Assembly: GCA_016292445.1 (NCBI GenBank)
Contig: JAEDIN010000002.1
Location: 1-53,681, forward strand
Source of the DNA: Oscillospiraceae bacterium
GTDB taxonomy: Bacteria > Bacillota > Clostridia > Oscillospirales > Oscillospiraceae
Reading direction: 5' to 3'
Length of the DNA stretch: 53,681 nt
The translations under genes were made by a program, and so were the position numbers. The notes beneath the pieces were generated by a model, which was not told the origin of the DNA, made no database searches, and worked only from the letters and a program-made list of their open reading frames with translations. Shown here piece by piece: positions 16,201-24,438 of the stretch; position 1 is the stretch's first letter; every line of letters starts with the position of its first letter.

Positions 16201-17271
16201 CTCCGCCGGAATGTGCATTTCGGGGTCAACAAAGGTGTTGAAGCTCTCCTTAATTTCGTCTCCGGCAAAAATTACCGCGCCTATCTCCGTCATTCTGTCC
16301 GAGCCTGCGTTAAGTCCCGTAGTCTCGATATCAAATGCAACCATTTCGGTATTTATGGGCAGCTCACTGTCGCCGTGAACGGCAAGGGAGCCGTCAACAT
16401 CGTTCACAAAATAGCACTCAAGGCCGTAGATTATCTTGACTCCGTGCTTTTTGCCCGCTTTCCACATATCCGGAAAAGCCTGCAAAACTCCGTGGTCGGT
16501 GACTGCTATCGCAGGGTGGCCCCAATAAGCGGCGCGCTTTACTATCTCGGCAGGCTCGGTGAGCGCGTCAAGGGCGGAAAAACGCGTATGTACATGAAGC
16601 TCGACCCGCTTTTCCTCGGCATCGTCGGGGCGTATATGCTTCTTGCCCTTCATGATATGCCGCGGCTCGATGACCATATCCTCGTCATAGCGGCTGTAAT
16701 TGACAACGCCGGAGACAACAACGTGGTCGCCCTCGTTTATCTTTGAGATTATCGACTGATCGTCCTCGGAGCGCAGGTAGCGCGAAACGCGGATAGAGCC
16801 CGTGAGATCGGTCATATCAAAGCAAAGAACCGCGCCGTCACGCTTTTGCAGCTTGCGGCTGGTTACCTCAAAGACATCACCCTCAATAACGACATTCCCC
16901 GAATCAAGCGTAAGCTCCGACATCCGGATTGGTGCTTTTTTGATGCTTCTGCCCATGAGAACATCCCCCGTCGGCTTTGGGACAGCGGTTTCGACGCCCT
17001 GCTTTTTTGGGGGTCCATATTCCGTTTTCGGTTTGGGATAATCCGGCTTGAGCTCGACAGCTTTCAGACCATAGTCGGCTTTTATCCTGCCGCACACGGC
17101 GTCAAGCTCTGCAGGCGCAGGCAGGCGCGTGAAATGCGCGGCTATGCTCATGGTCTGCTCAGCCGTGCTGACCGCAACATCGGTCACATATGCCTTATCC
17201 AGTCCGCCGCAGCTTGCCTTCAACGCGGCAAGACCCGGGAATATTTCAAGAATTGATGTATGTTCGCTCAC
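13261..17271 (-). CDS. polC: DNA polymerase III alpha subunit, PolC type
   Basis: PolC is the replicative polymerase of low-GC Gram-positives. The 1336 residues include an OB-fold (about 125-205), a PHP domain starting at HVHTRF near 226, and a DnaQ-like exonuclease inserted into it (FDIETTGLN near 313). A zinc-binding CPKC...CPNC segment, the palm motif PDIDLNF and the C-terminal fingers follow. The protein is about 100 residues shorter than Bacillus PolC (about 1437), mostly at the N-terminus. The likely start is GTG 17271, two bases after the ispG stop with GAGG seven bases upstream; a longer in-frame ATG inside ispG lacks support. Last gene of the pyrH-to-polC operon. Confidence 0.94.
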   Translation of the reverse strand: MSEHTSILEIFPGLAALKASCGGLDKAYVTDVAVSTAEQTMSIAAHFTRLPAPAELDAVCGRIKADYGLKAVELKPDYPKPKTEYGPPKKQGVETAVPKPTGDVLMGRSIKKAPIRMSELTLDSGNVVIEGDVFEVTSRKLQKRDGAVLCFDMTDLTGSIRVSRYLRSEDDQSIISKINEGDHVVVSGVVNYSRYDEDMVIEPRHIMKGKKHIRPDDAEEKRVELHVHTRFSALDALTEPAEIVKRAAYWGHPAIAVTDHGVLQAFPDMWKAGKKHGVKIIYGLECYFVNDVDGSLAVHGDSELPINTEMVAFDIETTGLNAGSDRMTEIGAVIFAGDEIKESFNTFVDPEMHIPAEITQLTGITDNDVKGAPSEAEALRAFLEFAGDRPIVAHNADFDTGFMASAAARSGIDFEPVYIDTLALSHALLPDLKRHKLDMVSNRLSLPDFNHHRASDDALVVARIMGRFLPMLEQEGAKTVNDIQSVFRKIKPADHSKSRHMILLVKNKVGLKNLYELVSQSYLKYFHKTPTVPKSLLVKHREGILVGSSCGMGELYGAVMHGASDAELKRIASFYDYLEIQPIGNNRFLIDNGVVSDETVLQDYNRRILNIGRELGKPVIAASDVHFLDKEDEQYRKILQAAKKFSDADRGCPIFFRTTNEMLAEFSYLGEDVAKEVVIANPNAIAAQVDEIELLPKDLYPPKIENSAEELKQLVYGKMHSIYGDNPPQLVQERVDTELNTILDHSYDVIYMSAQKLVQNSLEHGYLVGSRGSVGSSIVAYMSGITEVNSLPPHYVCPKCKYSKFITDGSYGCGADMPPKNCPNCGTLMRQDGFDIPFETFLGFPGNEKTPDIDLNFSGEYQAQAHKYTEELFGSDHVFRAGTIGTLAEKTAYGYVKKYLEERQLKVTKAEENRLAKGLVGVKRTTGQHPGGLVVIPQDMDVTDFCPVQHPADDPKSDIITTHFEYHCMEANLLKLDELGHDDPTMIRMLEDATGVNAKEILLSDPDTMKIFTTPTVLGLPDDDPIIGKTGSIGIPEFGTGFTRQMLVETQPTQFDTLVRLSGFSHGTDVWAGNIRDLIVNNIATVNETVGCRDDIMLYLIQKGMEPSLAFKTMEAVRKGKVKKSGEFPGDAEEQMHALGVPEWYIESCRKIAYLFPKAHAVAYVMMAFRIAWFKVHEPLAFYSAYFYRRSQKDGFDAEMMTGGTDAVRRKINELKKKPDVTAKEEDLMTTLEAVYEFNMRGFEFAPIDLYKSDAVKFIITDDGKLLPPFVAISGLGETAAYDLQNCTKNGQTYISIEEVSAACPKVSQSHLEALKRLGALGDMPESSQINLFEGF

Positions 17272-17273
17272 GC

Positions 17274-18332
17274 TTAAACCTCGGTGTCTTTCTCTATCAA
17301 ATCTATTAGTGCATCGCACAGCGCATCAAAGGGGTATGTTCCCAGCACCTCGCCGTGCCTTAAAAGCAGACCGCAATCCTTGCCGCCGGCAATGCCGTAG
17401 TCGGCCTCTCTTGCCTCCCCCGGTCCGTTTACGACACAGCCCATGACCGCAACGGTTATATTGCGCTCGATACCCTCGATGCGCTTTTCCACCTCGTGGG
17501 CAAGGCCTATGAGATCGATCTGCGTTCTGCCGCAGGTCGGGCATGACACGAGCCTTACGCCCTGTCTTAGTCCTGCCGCCTTGAGTATCGCAATGCCGGT
17601 CTTGACCTCCTCAACGGGGTCTGCCGTAAGGGATACTCTTATGGTGTTTCCGATACCCTCGCACAAAAGCGTGCCGATACCGACGGCGGACTGGATAGTT
17701 CCGTTCCATGCCGTGCCGGTCTCGGTTACTCCGAGGTGCAGGGGATATTTAAATTCCTCCGATGCAAGGCGGTAGGCCGCTATCGTGAGCGGCACTCGTG
17801 AAGACTTCATCGAAAGGCAGATATCGTCAAAATCATATCTGTTTAAAAGCTCAATGTGTCCCCTTGCGCTTTCCACCATTGCCTCCGGCGTGGGGTGGCC
17901 GTATTTTTCCAGAAGCCGCTTTTCAAGGCTTCCGGAATTTACGCCTATGCGAATGGGAATATTGCGCTTTTTGCAAGCCTCGGCAACGGCCCTGACATTC
18001 TCGTCACCGCCGATATTGCCGGGGTTAATTCTTATCTTGTCGATACCCCGTGCCGCCGCTTCAAGTGCAAGGCGATAGTCAAAGTGGATATCCGCAACAA
18101 GGGGAATATCGACCTGCTCCTTTATCGCGGAAACAGCCTGCGCCGCTCGCATATCCGGTATCGCAATGCGGACTATATCGCAGCCCGCTGCCTTAAACTG
18201 TTTTATCTGCTCGACGGTGCTTTCAACATCGTGCGTCTTTGTGTTGCACATCGACTGCACCGTGACCTCTGCGTCACCGCCCACGGCTATACCGCCGACC
18301 GCGATTTTTATCGTTTCGTTCCTCTTATCCAT
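17274..18332 (-). CDS. ispG: (E)-4-hydroxy-3-methylbut-2-enyl-diphosphate synthase
   Basis: IspG (GcpE) performs the next-to-last step of the MEP isoprenoid pathway using a 4Fe-4S cluster. The 352 residues show the cluster cysteines in SCPTCGRT and VMGCVVNGPGEA and the barrel motifs VADIHFDYRLAL and RINPGNIG. It follows rseP after three bases. With dxr in the same operon it supplies isoprenoids for the undecaprenyl phosphate made by UppS. Confidence 0.95.
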   Translation of the reverse strand: MDKRNETIKIAVGGIAVGGDAEVTVQSMCNTKTHDVESTVEQIKQFKAAGCDIVRIAIPDMRAAQAVSAIKEQVDIPLVADIHFDYRLALEAAARGIDKIRINPGNIGGDENVRAVAEACKKRNIPIRIGVNSGSLEKRLLEKYGHPTPEAMVESARGHIELLNRYDFDDICLSMKSSRVPLTIAAYRLASEEFKYPLHLGVTETGTAWNGTIQSAVGIGTLLCEGIGNTIRVSLTADPVEEVKTGIAILKAAGLRQGVRLVSCPTCGRTQIDLIGLAHEVEKRIEGIERNITVAVMGCVVNGPGEAREADYGIAGGKDCGLLLRHGEVLGTYPFDALCDALIDLIEKDTEV

Positions 18333-18335
18333 GTC

Positions 18336-19391
18336 TTACCCCGTAATAAGCTTCGCAATATCGTTATACATCACAAGTGCCATAAGTCCCAAAAGCAGCA
18401 CCATGCCTGCCATGTGGATATAGCCCTCGTACTTGGGGTCAAGCTTTTTGCGGCTTATTGCCTCGATTATCACCGTCACTATCATGAGGAACACTCTGCC
18501 GCCGTCAAGTGCCGGAATGGGCAGCATATTCATGATGGCGAGGTTTACCGCGATAAATGCGGAGATGTATATAAGATTATCCGCCGCCGCCCTTGCGTTC
18601 TCCGCCTGCTGACCGACATCGTTCATCATATCCACAATGCCGACGGGGCCGGACATATCCTTTAATCCGACAGAGCCGCTGACAAGGTCCTTGAGCCCTA
18701 TCCACACCCAACGCGAAAACTCCATCGCCGTGTTCCATGTGTACTCGAGCTTAGCACCGAAGGTCGCCTCGGTGTAGCCGAAAACGAAGCCGTATTTGGG
18801 ACCCTCATCGGCATATTCGGCATAGGTTTTCATGCTAAGTTCAAAGTCGTTAAGCTCCACCTTTTCACCGTTGCGGAGCATTACTATGTCATGCACACCG
18901 TTGCCGCGCATGAGGAAAGCCGACACATCGCTTACAAGATAAATGCGCTGACCGTCGATGCTGTAAAAGGTATCGCCGGCCTGCATCGCATCGGCACTTT
19001 CATAGGGGCAGCCCTCCATGAAGTGGTCGATGGTCGGTGTGACGAAGGCCTGAGCTCCGGCATACATGATGAGTATGAGCACAACGCCGAGCAGAAAATT
19101 CATGAACGAGCCGGCGCAGAGGATAACGAGCTTCTTCCAAAAGCCCTGATTTGTAAACGCTCTGGGGTCCTCCGACTCCTCATCCTCGCCTGCCATTGCG
19201 CAAAAGCCGCCTATCGGCAGAAGTCTGAGAGCGTACATTGTCTCACCCCTCTGCTTTTTGAAAAGCGCAGGGCCCATACCTATTGCAAACTCCTCGACCT
19301 TTACACCGCACAGCTTTGCCGCCGTGAAATGGCCGAACTCATGAATGGCGATAAGCACGCCGAATATGATTATTGCGATAATAATATACAT
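18336..19391 (-). CDS. rseP: Site-2 protease RseP/RasP-type metalloprotease
   Basis: This intramembrane zinc protease cleaves membrane-embedded substrates such as anti-sigma factors and signal-peptide remnants. The 351 residues have HEFGH at 17-21 in the first membrane helix, a central PDZ domain (about 110-190), and the C-terminal NMLPIPALDGGR motif holding the third zinc ligand. The start overlaps the dxr stop by one base (TGATG). The position between dxr and ispG is conserved in many Clostridia. Confidence 0.94.
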   Translation of the reverse strand: MYIIIAIIIFGVLIAIHEFGHFTAAKLCGVKVEEFAIGMGPALFKKQRGETMYALRLLPIGGFCAMAGEDEESEDPRAFTNQGFWKKLVILCAGSFMNFLLGVVLILIMYAGAQAFVTPTIDHFMEGCPYESADAMQAGDTFYSIDGQRIYLVSDVSAFLMRGNGVHDIVMLRNGEKVELNDFELSMKTYAEYADEGPKYGFVFGYTEATFGAKLEYTWNTAMEFSRWVWIGLKDLVSGSVGLKDMSGPVGIVDMMNDVGQQAENARAAADNLIYISAFIAVNLAIMNMLPIPALDGGRVFLMIVTVIIEAISRKKLDPKYEGYIHMAGMVLLLGLMALVMYNDIAKLITG

Positions 19392-20536
19392 CAGGAAAAA
19401 TGCTCCGTAACAAATACTCTGGCGGCTTTATCTGCCTCCAGTATGGTTTCGAGATCGGGGTCTTTTACTATTTTTATGCCCTCGACCGCCGCTAAAGCAC
19501 AGTCGTATATCCGATTGTAGCCAAGCCGATGACTGAGGAACATCGAAACCGCCACTTCGTTAGCCGCACTCATAATGCAGGGCGCGGTGCCGCCTATTCT
19601 CGCGCAGTCCATGGCAAGCTTCAGGCAGGGTGTTTTTTCAAAATCGGGTGCTTCAAAGGTGAAGTCGCGCATAACGGCAAAGTCAAGCCGCTTAAACGGT
19701 GAATCCACCCTCTCCGGATATGTCATCGCAAGCTGAATGGGCAGTCCCATATCCGGCACGCCAAGCTGGGCAATGACCGTGCCGTCAATGAGCTCGACCA
19801 TGGAGTGGATGATGCTCTGCGGATGTACGACGACCTGAATATCGTCGGGGGTAACATCAAAAAGGTGCATGGCTTCTATAAACTCAAGCCCCTTGTTCAT
19901 CATTGTCGCGGAATCTACCGAAATCTTTGCACCCATGCTCCAGTTGGGGTGCTTTACCGCCTGCTCGGGGGTGATATTCTCCAGCTCTGCACGGCTTTTT
20001 CCTCTGAATGGGCCGCCGGAGCCTGTGAGAAGTATTTTTTTAAGCTCACCCTTTTTTCTGCCCATGAGGCATTGGAATATGGCCGAATGCTCGGAATCAA
20101 CGGGCACTATCTCCGCACCCGTCTGCGCCGCTCTGGGCATGACTATCTCACCCGCACACACAAGGGTCTCCTTGTTGGCAAGTGCAATGCGCTTTTTAGC
20201 GTCTATCGCCGCCAGCGTAGGCTTTAAGCCTATAGAGCCGGAAACGGCGGTCACCACGCAGTCGGCCTCATCGAGCGTTGCCGCTTCGATAAGCCCCTGA
20301 AGTCCGCTGCCGACTCTGATATCGGTATCGGCAAGCGAGGTTTTCAGGGACGCTGCCGCCTTTTCGTCGTAAACAGCGACGAATTTGGGCTTTAAGCGTC
20401 TTGCCTGCTCCTCGAGCATATCGGTTTTCCTGTTGGCGGTCAGTGCAACAACCGGCAGTCCGAGATGCTCAGCCGCCGCTATGCTTTGGCGGCCTATCGA
20501 GCCTGTGCTGCCTAAGATTGAAATTGCCTTTGTCAT
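19391..20536 (-). CDS. dxr: 1-deoxy-D-xylulose-5-phosphate reductoisomerase
   Basis: Dxr makes MEP from DXP with NADPH. The 381-residue protein has the nucleotide-binding loop GSTGSIG at 9-15, the family motif ALANKETLVCAG and the substrate region PVDSEHSAIFQ. GGAGGT precedes the ATG. The start overlaps the uppS stop by four bases (ATGA). In most Clostridia cdsA sits between uppS and dxr; here the two are directly fused by overlap. Confidence 0.95.
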   Translation of the reverse strand: MTKAISILGSTGSIGRQSIAAAEHLGLPVVALTANRKTDMLEEQARRLKPKFVAVYDEKAAASLKTSLADTDIRVGSGLQGLIEAATLDEADCVVTAVSGSIGLKPTLAAIDAKKRIALANKETLVCAGEIVMPRAAQTGAEIVPVDSEHSAIFQCLMGRKKGELKKILLTGSGGPFRGKSRAELENITPEQAVKHPNWSMGAKISVDSATMMNKGLEFIEAMHLFDVTPDDIQVVVHPQSIIHSMVELIDGTVIAQLGVPDMGLPIQLAMTYPERVDSPFKRLDFAVMRDFTFEAPDFEKTPCLKLAMDCARIGGTAPCIMSAANEVAVSMFLSHRLGYNRIYDCALAAVEGIKIVKDPDLETILEADKAARVFVTEHFS

Positions 20537-21276
20537 GTCTTTACACCTCCGAAGCGTCGGTCGCGGCTGTTAAACGCCGCTATCGCCTCGTCAAGCTCCT
20601 CAGGCGTGAAATCCGGCCAAAGCGTGTCTGTATAATAAAACTCCGAATACGCACACTGCCATAGCAGGAAGTTCGACAGTCTGTACTCGCCGCCGGGTCT
20701 GATGATAAGCTCGGGGTCGGGAATACCCGCCGAATACATATACTTTGAAAGCTTTTCCTCGGTAAGCTCGCCGATTGCCCTGCCTTCGGCAACATCCCTT
20801 GCGTAAAGCTCGGCTGCTCTGACGATCTCCGCTCTGCCGCCGTAGTTGAGGCAGATATTCGCCTGAAAGCCCTTGACATGCTGCGTTATCTCATCGGTTT
20901 TAGCAACAAGTGCCTGAAGCTCCGGGGAAAGCCTTGAGGTATCCCCGAACACCTTCATGCGTATATGCTTTTTCTCCATATCGCGGATAGCCTCGTGCAG
21001 GTACTTATCAAGCAGCTTCATAATGCCGCCGACCTCGTCCTCGGGGCGCTTCCAGTTTTCCGTTGAAAATGCGTACACCGTGAGGTACTCGATGCCTATC
21101 TTCTGACAGTAGGTCGCTATATTTCTGAAATTCTCCGCTCCTGCCAGATGGCCTGCACTGCGCGGCATGCCGCGCTTTTTGGCCCATCTGCCGTTGCCAT
21201 CTAATATGATGGCAATATGGCGGGGAAGGCATTTTGCCTGCTCCCCCGCCGCATTGTTTGTCTTATCTGTTGCCAT
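20533..21276 (-). CDS. uppS: Undecaprenyl (di-trans,poly-cis) diphosphate synthase
   Basis: UppS condenses eight IPP units onto FPP to make the lipid carrier for peptidoglycan. In 247 residues it shows IAIILDGNGRWAKKRG (catalytic D26), YLTVYAFSTENWKRP and the late RPGGEYRLSNFLLWQ motif. The start is two bases after the frr stop; the ribosome site would lie inside frr and is weak, suggesting translational coupling. Confidence 0.94.
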   Translation of the reverse strand: MATDKTNNAAGEQAKCLPRHIAIILDGNGRWAKKRGMPRSAGHLAGAENFRNIATYCQKIGIEYLTVYAFSTENWKRPEDEVGGIMKLLDKYLHEAIRDMEKKHIRMKVFGDTSRLSPELQALVAKTDEITQHVKGFQANICLNYGGRAEIVRAAELYARDVAEGRAIGELTEEKLSKYMYSAGIPDPELIIRPGGEYRLSNFLLWQCAYSEFYYTDTLWPDFTPEELDEAIAAFNSRDRRFGGVKT

Positions 21277-21277
21277 A

Positions 21278-21829
21278 TTAAATCTCGAAAAGTTCCTTTT
21301 CCTTTTTATCGGTTATGTTATCGACTTCTTTGATGTAATCATCGGTGAGCTTCTGAATATCCTTTTCGATGGTCTTGTAGTCGTCCTCGGTTATCTCGGA
21401 TGCCTTCTGCTGCTTCTTGAACTTATCAATAGCGTCACGGCGGATATTGCGGACTGCGACCTTTGCCTCCTCGCCGTACTTCTTGACCTGCTTTGCGAGC
21501 TCCTTACGGCGCTCCTCGGTGAGCTGCGGGAATACAAGGCGGATAACTCTGCCGTCGTTCTGGGGATTGATGCCGAGTTCGGAGGCGAGAATTGCCTTCT
21601 CGATGCCCTTGAGAACGGATGCGTCCCAAGGCTGGATCATCAGGGAACGGGGGTCGGGAACGGAAACGGAGGCTACCTGCTGAATGGGGGTGGGCACTCC
21701 GTAATAATCGACGGTGATCTGATCGAGGACCGCTGCGTTTGCGCGGCCGGCGCGAACGGATGCAAGCTGGGTCTTGAGGACCTCTGCGGTTTTCTTCATC
21801 TTGCTTTCAAATTCAATATAATCGGACAT
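21278..21829 (-). CDS. frr: Ribosome recycling factor
   Basis: RRF with EF-G splits post-termination ribosomes. The length (183 residues) and the motifs VRAGRANAAVLD, YYGVPTPIQQVAS and LTEERRKELAKQVKKYGEEAKVAVRNIRRDA are diagnostic. AGGAGG lies seven bases before the ATG. The order pyrH-frr-uppS is conserved in bacteria. Confidence 0.96.
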   Translation of the reverse strand: MSDYIEFESKMKKTAEVLKTQLASVRAGRANAAVLDQITVDYYGVPTPIQQVASVSVPDPRSLMIQPWDASVLKGIEKAILASELGINPQNDGRVIRLVFPQLTEERRKELAKQVKKYGEEAKVAVRNIRRDAIDKFKKQQKASEITEDDYKTIEKDIQKLTDDYIKEVDNITDKKEKELFEI

Positions 21830-21856
21830 GTTGCTACCTCCTGTTATGTTTTTATC

Positions 21857-22573
21857 TTATTTTGTGACCAGTGTGCCGAGCTTTTCGCCGCGGAGCACAC
21901 GGACTATATTTTCGGGCTGTGCGAGTGCAAACACGATAACGGGAATGTCGTTATCCATCGCGAGGCTTGTTGCGGTGGTATCCATGACGGCAAGATGCTG
22001 TGCAAGCACCTCGTCGTAGCTTATGCTGTCATATTTAACGGCGCCGGGATCAATTCGGGGGTCTGCGCTGTATACTCCGTCGATATTCTTGGCAAGCAAA
22101 ATTGCATCTGCGCCTATCTCGGCGGCACGAAGAACAGCGGCGGTATCGGTCGAGAAGAAGGGGCAGCCCGTGCCGCAGCCGAACATGACGACCTCGCCGT
22201 TTTCAAGGTGCTTAATCGCATCCGCGGTGCTGTAACGCTCGCCGACACCCTGAATGTCAACGGCAGTCTGAATGCAGGCCTTTGCGCCTATCTGCTTGAA
22301 AACATCGGCTACCGCAAGACAGTTCATAGCCGTTGCGAGCATTCCCATTCTGTCTGCGCTGACACGCTCGACATGGCCCGCTCCGTCCTTGACACCGCGC
22401 CAGAAGTTGCCGCCGCCGACAACGATGCCGACCTCAACGCCCATATCCACGCAGCTTTTTACGGTTTTGCAGACATTTGCGATAAAGTCAAAGTCAAAGC
22501 CGGTTTTTTTCTCTCCGGCAAGTGCCTCGCCGCTGATTTTAATCAGCACACGCTTATAAACAGGACTATCCAT
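21857..22573 (-). CDS. pyrH: UMP kinase
   Basis: PyrH phosphorylates UMP to UDP. The 238 residues begin with the amino-acid-kinase motif LIKISGEALAG, then VGIVVGGGNFWRG and the UMP-binding DRMGMLATAMN segment. GGAGG precedes the ATG. Usually rpsB and tsf lie upstream; here a DMT-type transporter precedes it by only 11 bases, so they appear co-transcribed. Confidence 0.95.
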   Translation of the reverse strand: MDSPVYKRVLIKISGEALAGEKKTGFDFDFIANVCKTVKSCVDMGVEVGIVVGGGNFWRGVKDGAGHVERVSADRMGMLATAMNCLAVADVFKQIGAKACIQTAVDIQGVGERYSTADAIKHLENGEVVMFGCGTGCPFFSTDTAAVLRAAEIGADAILLAKNIDGVYSADPRIDPGAVKYDSISYDEVLAQHLAVMDTTATSLAMDNDIPVIVFALAQPENIVRVLRGEKLGTLVTK

Positions 22574-22584
22574 TCTGCCCTCCT

Positions 22585-23493
22585 TTAAATATCAAGAATA
22601 CCTATTATAACTATACCCACTATGACTACCAAAACAGACGCATAATGCTTCTTCGACAGCTTTTCCTTGAGGAAAAGCCTGCTCCATATGACCGATGCAA
22701 CGCAGTAGGACGAAATTATCGGAGCTGCAAGAGCCGCATGGTCAGCGTCTGCCAAGGCGTAGATATACGCAAACTGGCCGGCAGTTTCAAACAGTGCGCC
22801 GGTGTACTTGGGTGCTTCCTGCTTGGGAATGAGACGCTGCTTTTTAACACCGAGAACATAAATTGCACATACTATGCCGACGGCAAGGAAGGTCAGCTCA
22901 TACGCAACATTGGCAGAATCCTCATTTAATACCTCAAGCACCTTGGAATCTGCAAAAGTACCCAGAGCATCGAGCAGGCAATAGATAATCGGCAGCGTTA
23001 TGGCCACCCAGCTTTTTGCGTAGTGATGATTGCACGCATCCTGACGGGCCTTTCTGAGCTCCTCATCCTCATTTGCCTCGGTAATACCGAGACACACGAC
23101 GCCGATGCACACAAGTGCCACCGCCAGAAGCGCAATGGGCGGCAGCTCACCGAAGCCCTCGGTCGCAAAAATAAGTATCGCGACTATCGCGCCGGAGGAA
23201 TTGCATATAGGCGAGGATATCGACAGCTCGATATATCTCAGCCCCAGATAGCCTATAGCCATCGAGAGTATGTACAGTGCCGATACCGGCAGATATGTAA
23301 GAATAATCTCGGGATTTATCTCAACACCGCCGACAAATATCTCATAAGCGGCATGAAGTCCCATGACCACGCCGACCGCCATGACCATTTTTAAATGGCT
23401 GTACTTATCCTTTGCATCCTGACATCCTATCTTTGAAAACAGGTCGGAGCCGCTCCAGCAAAGCAAGGCTGCTACTGAAAACCAAAACCACAT
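22585..23493 (-). CDS. DMT-superfamily (EamA-type) transporter
   Basis: The 302-residue protein has about ten hydrophobic helices arranged as two EamA-like repeats, with the second repeat's typical end LFLKEKLSKKHYASVLVVIVGIVII. It probably moves a small metabolite across the membrane; the substrate cannot be told. The start at 23493 (MWFWF...) has AGAGG seven bases upstream; a longer frame beginning at 23562 would overlap the promoter. It is the first gene of the pyrH-polC operon, an odd partner for housekeeping genes. Confidence 0.82.
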   Translation of the reverse strand: MWFWFSVAALLCWSGSDLFSKIGCQDAKDKYSHLKMVMAVGVVMGLHAAYEIFVGGVEINPEIILTYLPVSALYILSMAIGYLGLRYIELSISSPICNSSGAIVAILIFATEGFGELPPIALLAVALVCIGVVCLGITEANEDEELRKARQDACNHHYAKSWVAITLPIIYCLLDALGTFADSKVLEVLNEDSANVAYELTFLAVGIVCAIYVLGVKKQRLIPKQEAPKYTGALFETAGQFAYIYALADADHAALAAPIISSYCVASVIWSRLFLKEKLSKKHYASVLVVIVGIVIIGILDI

Positions 23494-23533
23494 ATTTTGT
23501 ACCTCTTGCTCCCATTGTATATTAATCTGAAGT

Positions 23534-23562
23534 ATTTTACCACAGACACGCTGATTTGACAA
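23534..23562 (-). promoter_or_regulatory. Promoter of the DMT-pyrH-polC operon
   Basis: TTGTCA (23562-23557), a 17-base spacer and TAAAAT (23539-23534) lead into the transporter gene about 40 bases downstream. Confidence 0.7.
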
Positions 23563-23569
23563 TTATCAA

Positions 23570-23602
23570 ATGACAAATTGTGCGCACTTGAGGGCTTATA
23601 AT
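23570..23602 (+). promoter_or_regulatory. Possible long-spacer promoter of spoIIGA-sigE
   Basis: ATGACA (23570-23575) and a perfect TATAAT (23597-23602) are 21 bases apart. The Bacillus spoIIG promoter is a sigma-A promoter with an over-long (about 22-base) spacer activated by Spo0A. Here the -10 box ends six bases before the ATG, implying an almost leaderless mRNA. No exact Spo0A box (TGTCGAA) was seen, so this is tentative. Confidence 0.4.
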
Positions 23603-23608
23603 TTTTGC

Positions 23609-24427
23609 ATGGAGACAATCTACATAGACCGGCTGTTTATTATAAACCTCATATGTGACTATCTTATCGTGCTCGGCTCGGCAAGAGTGTGCGGACTTTT
23701 GCTGCGCAGGTGGAGGTATGCCCTTGCCGCACTGTTTGGCGCGATATATGCCGTGCTTTCCGTTTTTCCGAGCTTTGCATTTCTGACGCTTTTGCCGATA
23801 AAGCTTGCCGCAGGCATCTTAATGGCACTCATTGCTTTTGCAAACGAGCCCCAATTTCTGCGCTGTGCAGCGGTGTTTTTCGCCGTTTCCGCACTTTTCG
23901 GCGGCATACTGTGGGCAGTATCCGCGCAAAGCGGCCCGTACTCGGGCGGTGCGGTTTATCTGCCTGTTTCGATGCCCGTTTTAGTGCTGAGCTTCGGAAT
24001 AATCTATGCTGCGATGAGCGTCGTTTTTCGCAGAACAGTCAAAAGCGCGGATAAGGCGGTTTGCACGGTGCGTATCGAGTTTCTCGGTAAAGCCGTTACG
24101 CTTCGGGCATTGTACGACAGCGGCAACTGCCTGTACGACCCGATGACGGGTAGCGCGGTGCTTATAGCCGGTGCAGATCGCCTTGCACCGCTTTTCCCGA
24201 CGGATTTAGAGCTGTTTAAAAACGCAAGTGCCGCTCAGATAGTTGCATCGGATAAATACGCCGGCAAAATGCGGCTTATCCCCTACTCCGTCGTCGGAAC
24301 GGAAAGAGGGCTTTTGCCGGCATTTAAGCCCGATAAGCTCAGCATTGACGCAATTGCGCGTGACGACATAGTTGTTGCCGTGTCCCCCACGCCGATCAGC
24401 GGCGACGGCTTCGACTGCATCATTTGA
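23609..24427 (+). CDS. spoIIGA: Sigma-E processing peptidase SpoIIGA
   Basis: SpoIIGA is a membrane aspartic protease that cuts pro-sigma-E in the mother cell after septation. The 272 residues begin METIYIDRLFIINLICDYLI, typical of the family, and span five hydrophobic helices up to about residue 140. A cytoplasmic protease domain follows, with the catalytic aspartate D170 in LYDSGNCLYDPMTG. No clear ribosome site precedes the ATG at 23609, but the family-like N-terminus fixes the start. The next gene encodes its substrate. Confidence 0.9.
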   Translation: METIYIDRLFIINLICDYLIVLGSARVCGLLLRRWRYALAALFGAIYAVLSVFPSFAFLTLLPIKLAAGILMALIAFANEPQFLRCAAVFFAVSALFGGILWAVSAQSGPYSGGAVYLPVSMPVLVLSFGIIYAAMSVVFRRTVKSADKAVCTVRIEFLGKAVTLRALYDSGNCLYDPMTGSAVLIAGADRLAPLFPTDLELFKNASAAQIVASDKYAGKMRLIPYSVVGTERGLLPAFKPDKLSIDAIARDDIVVAVSPTPISGDGFDCII

Positions 24428-24438
24428 AAGGAGAAGGC

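Noticed and set aside
17272..17319. Extended PolC start inside ispG
   Set aside because: The extra 16 residues overlap the ispG end and lack a ribosome site; GTG 17271 has GAGG at proper spacing.
21167..22588. 473-residue open frame antisense to frr and pyrH
   Set aside because: Both genes on the other strand are certain; the antisense product is a compositional shadow.
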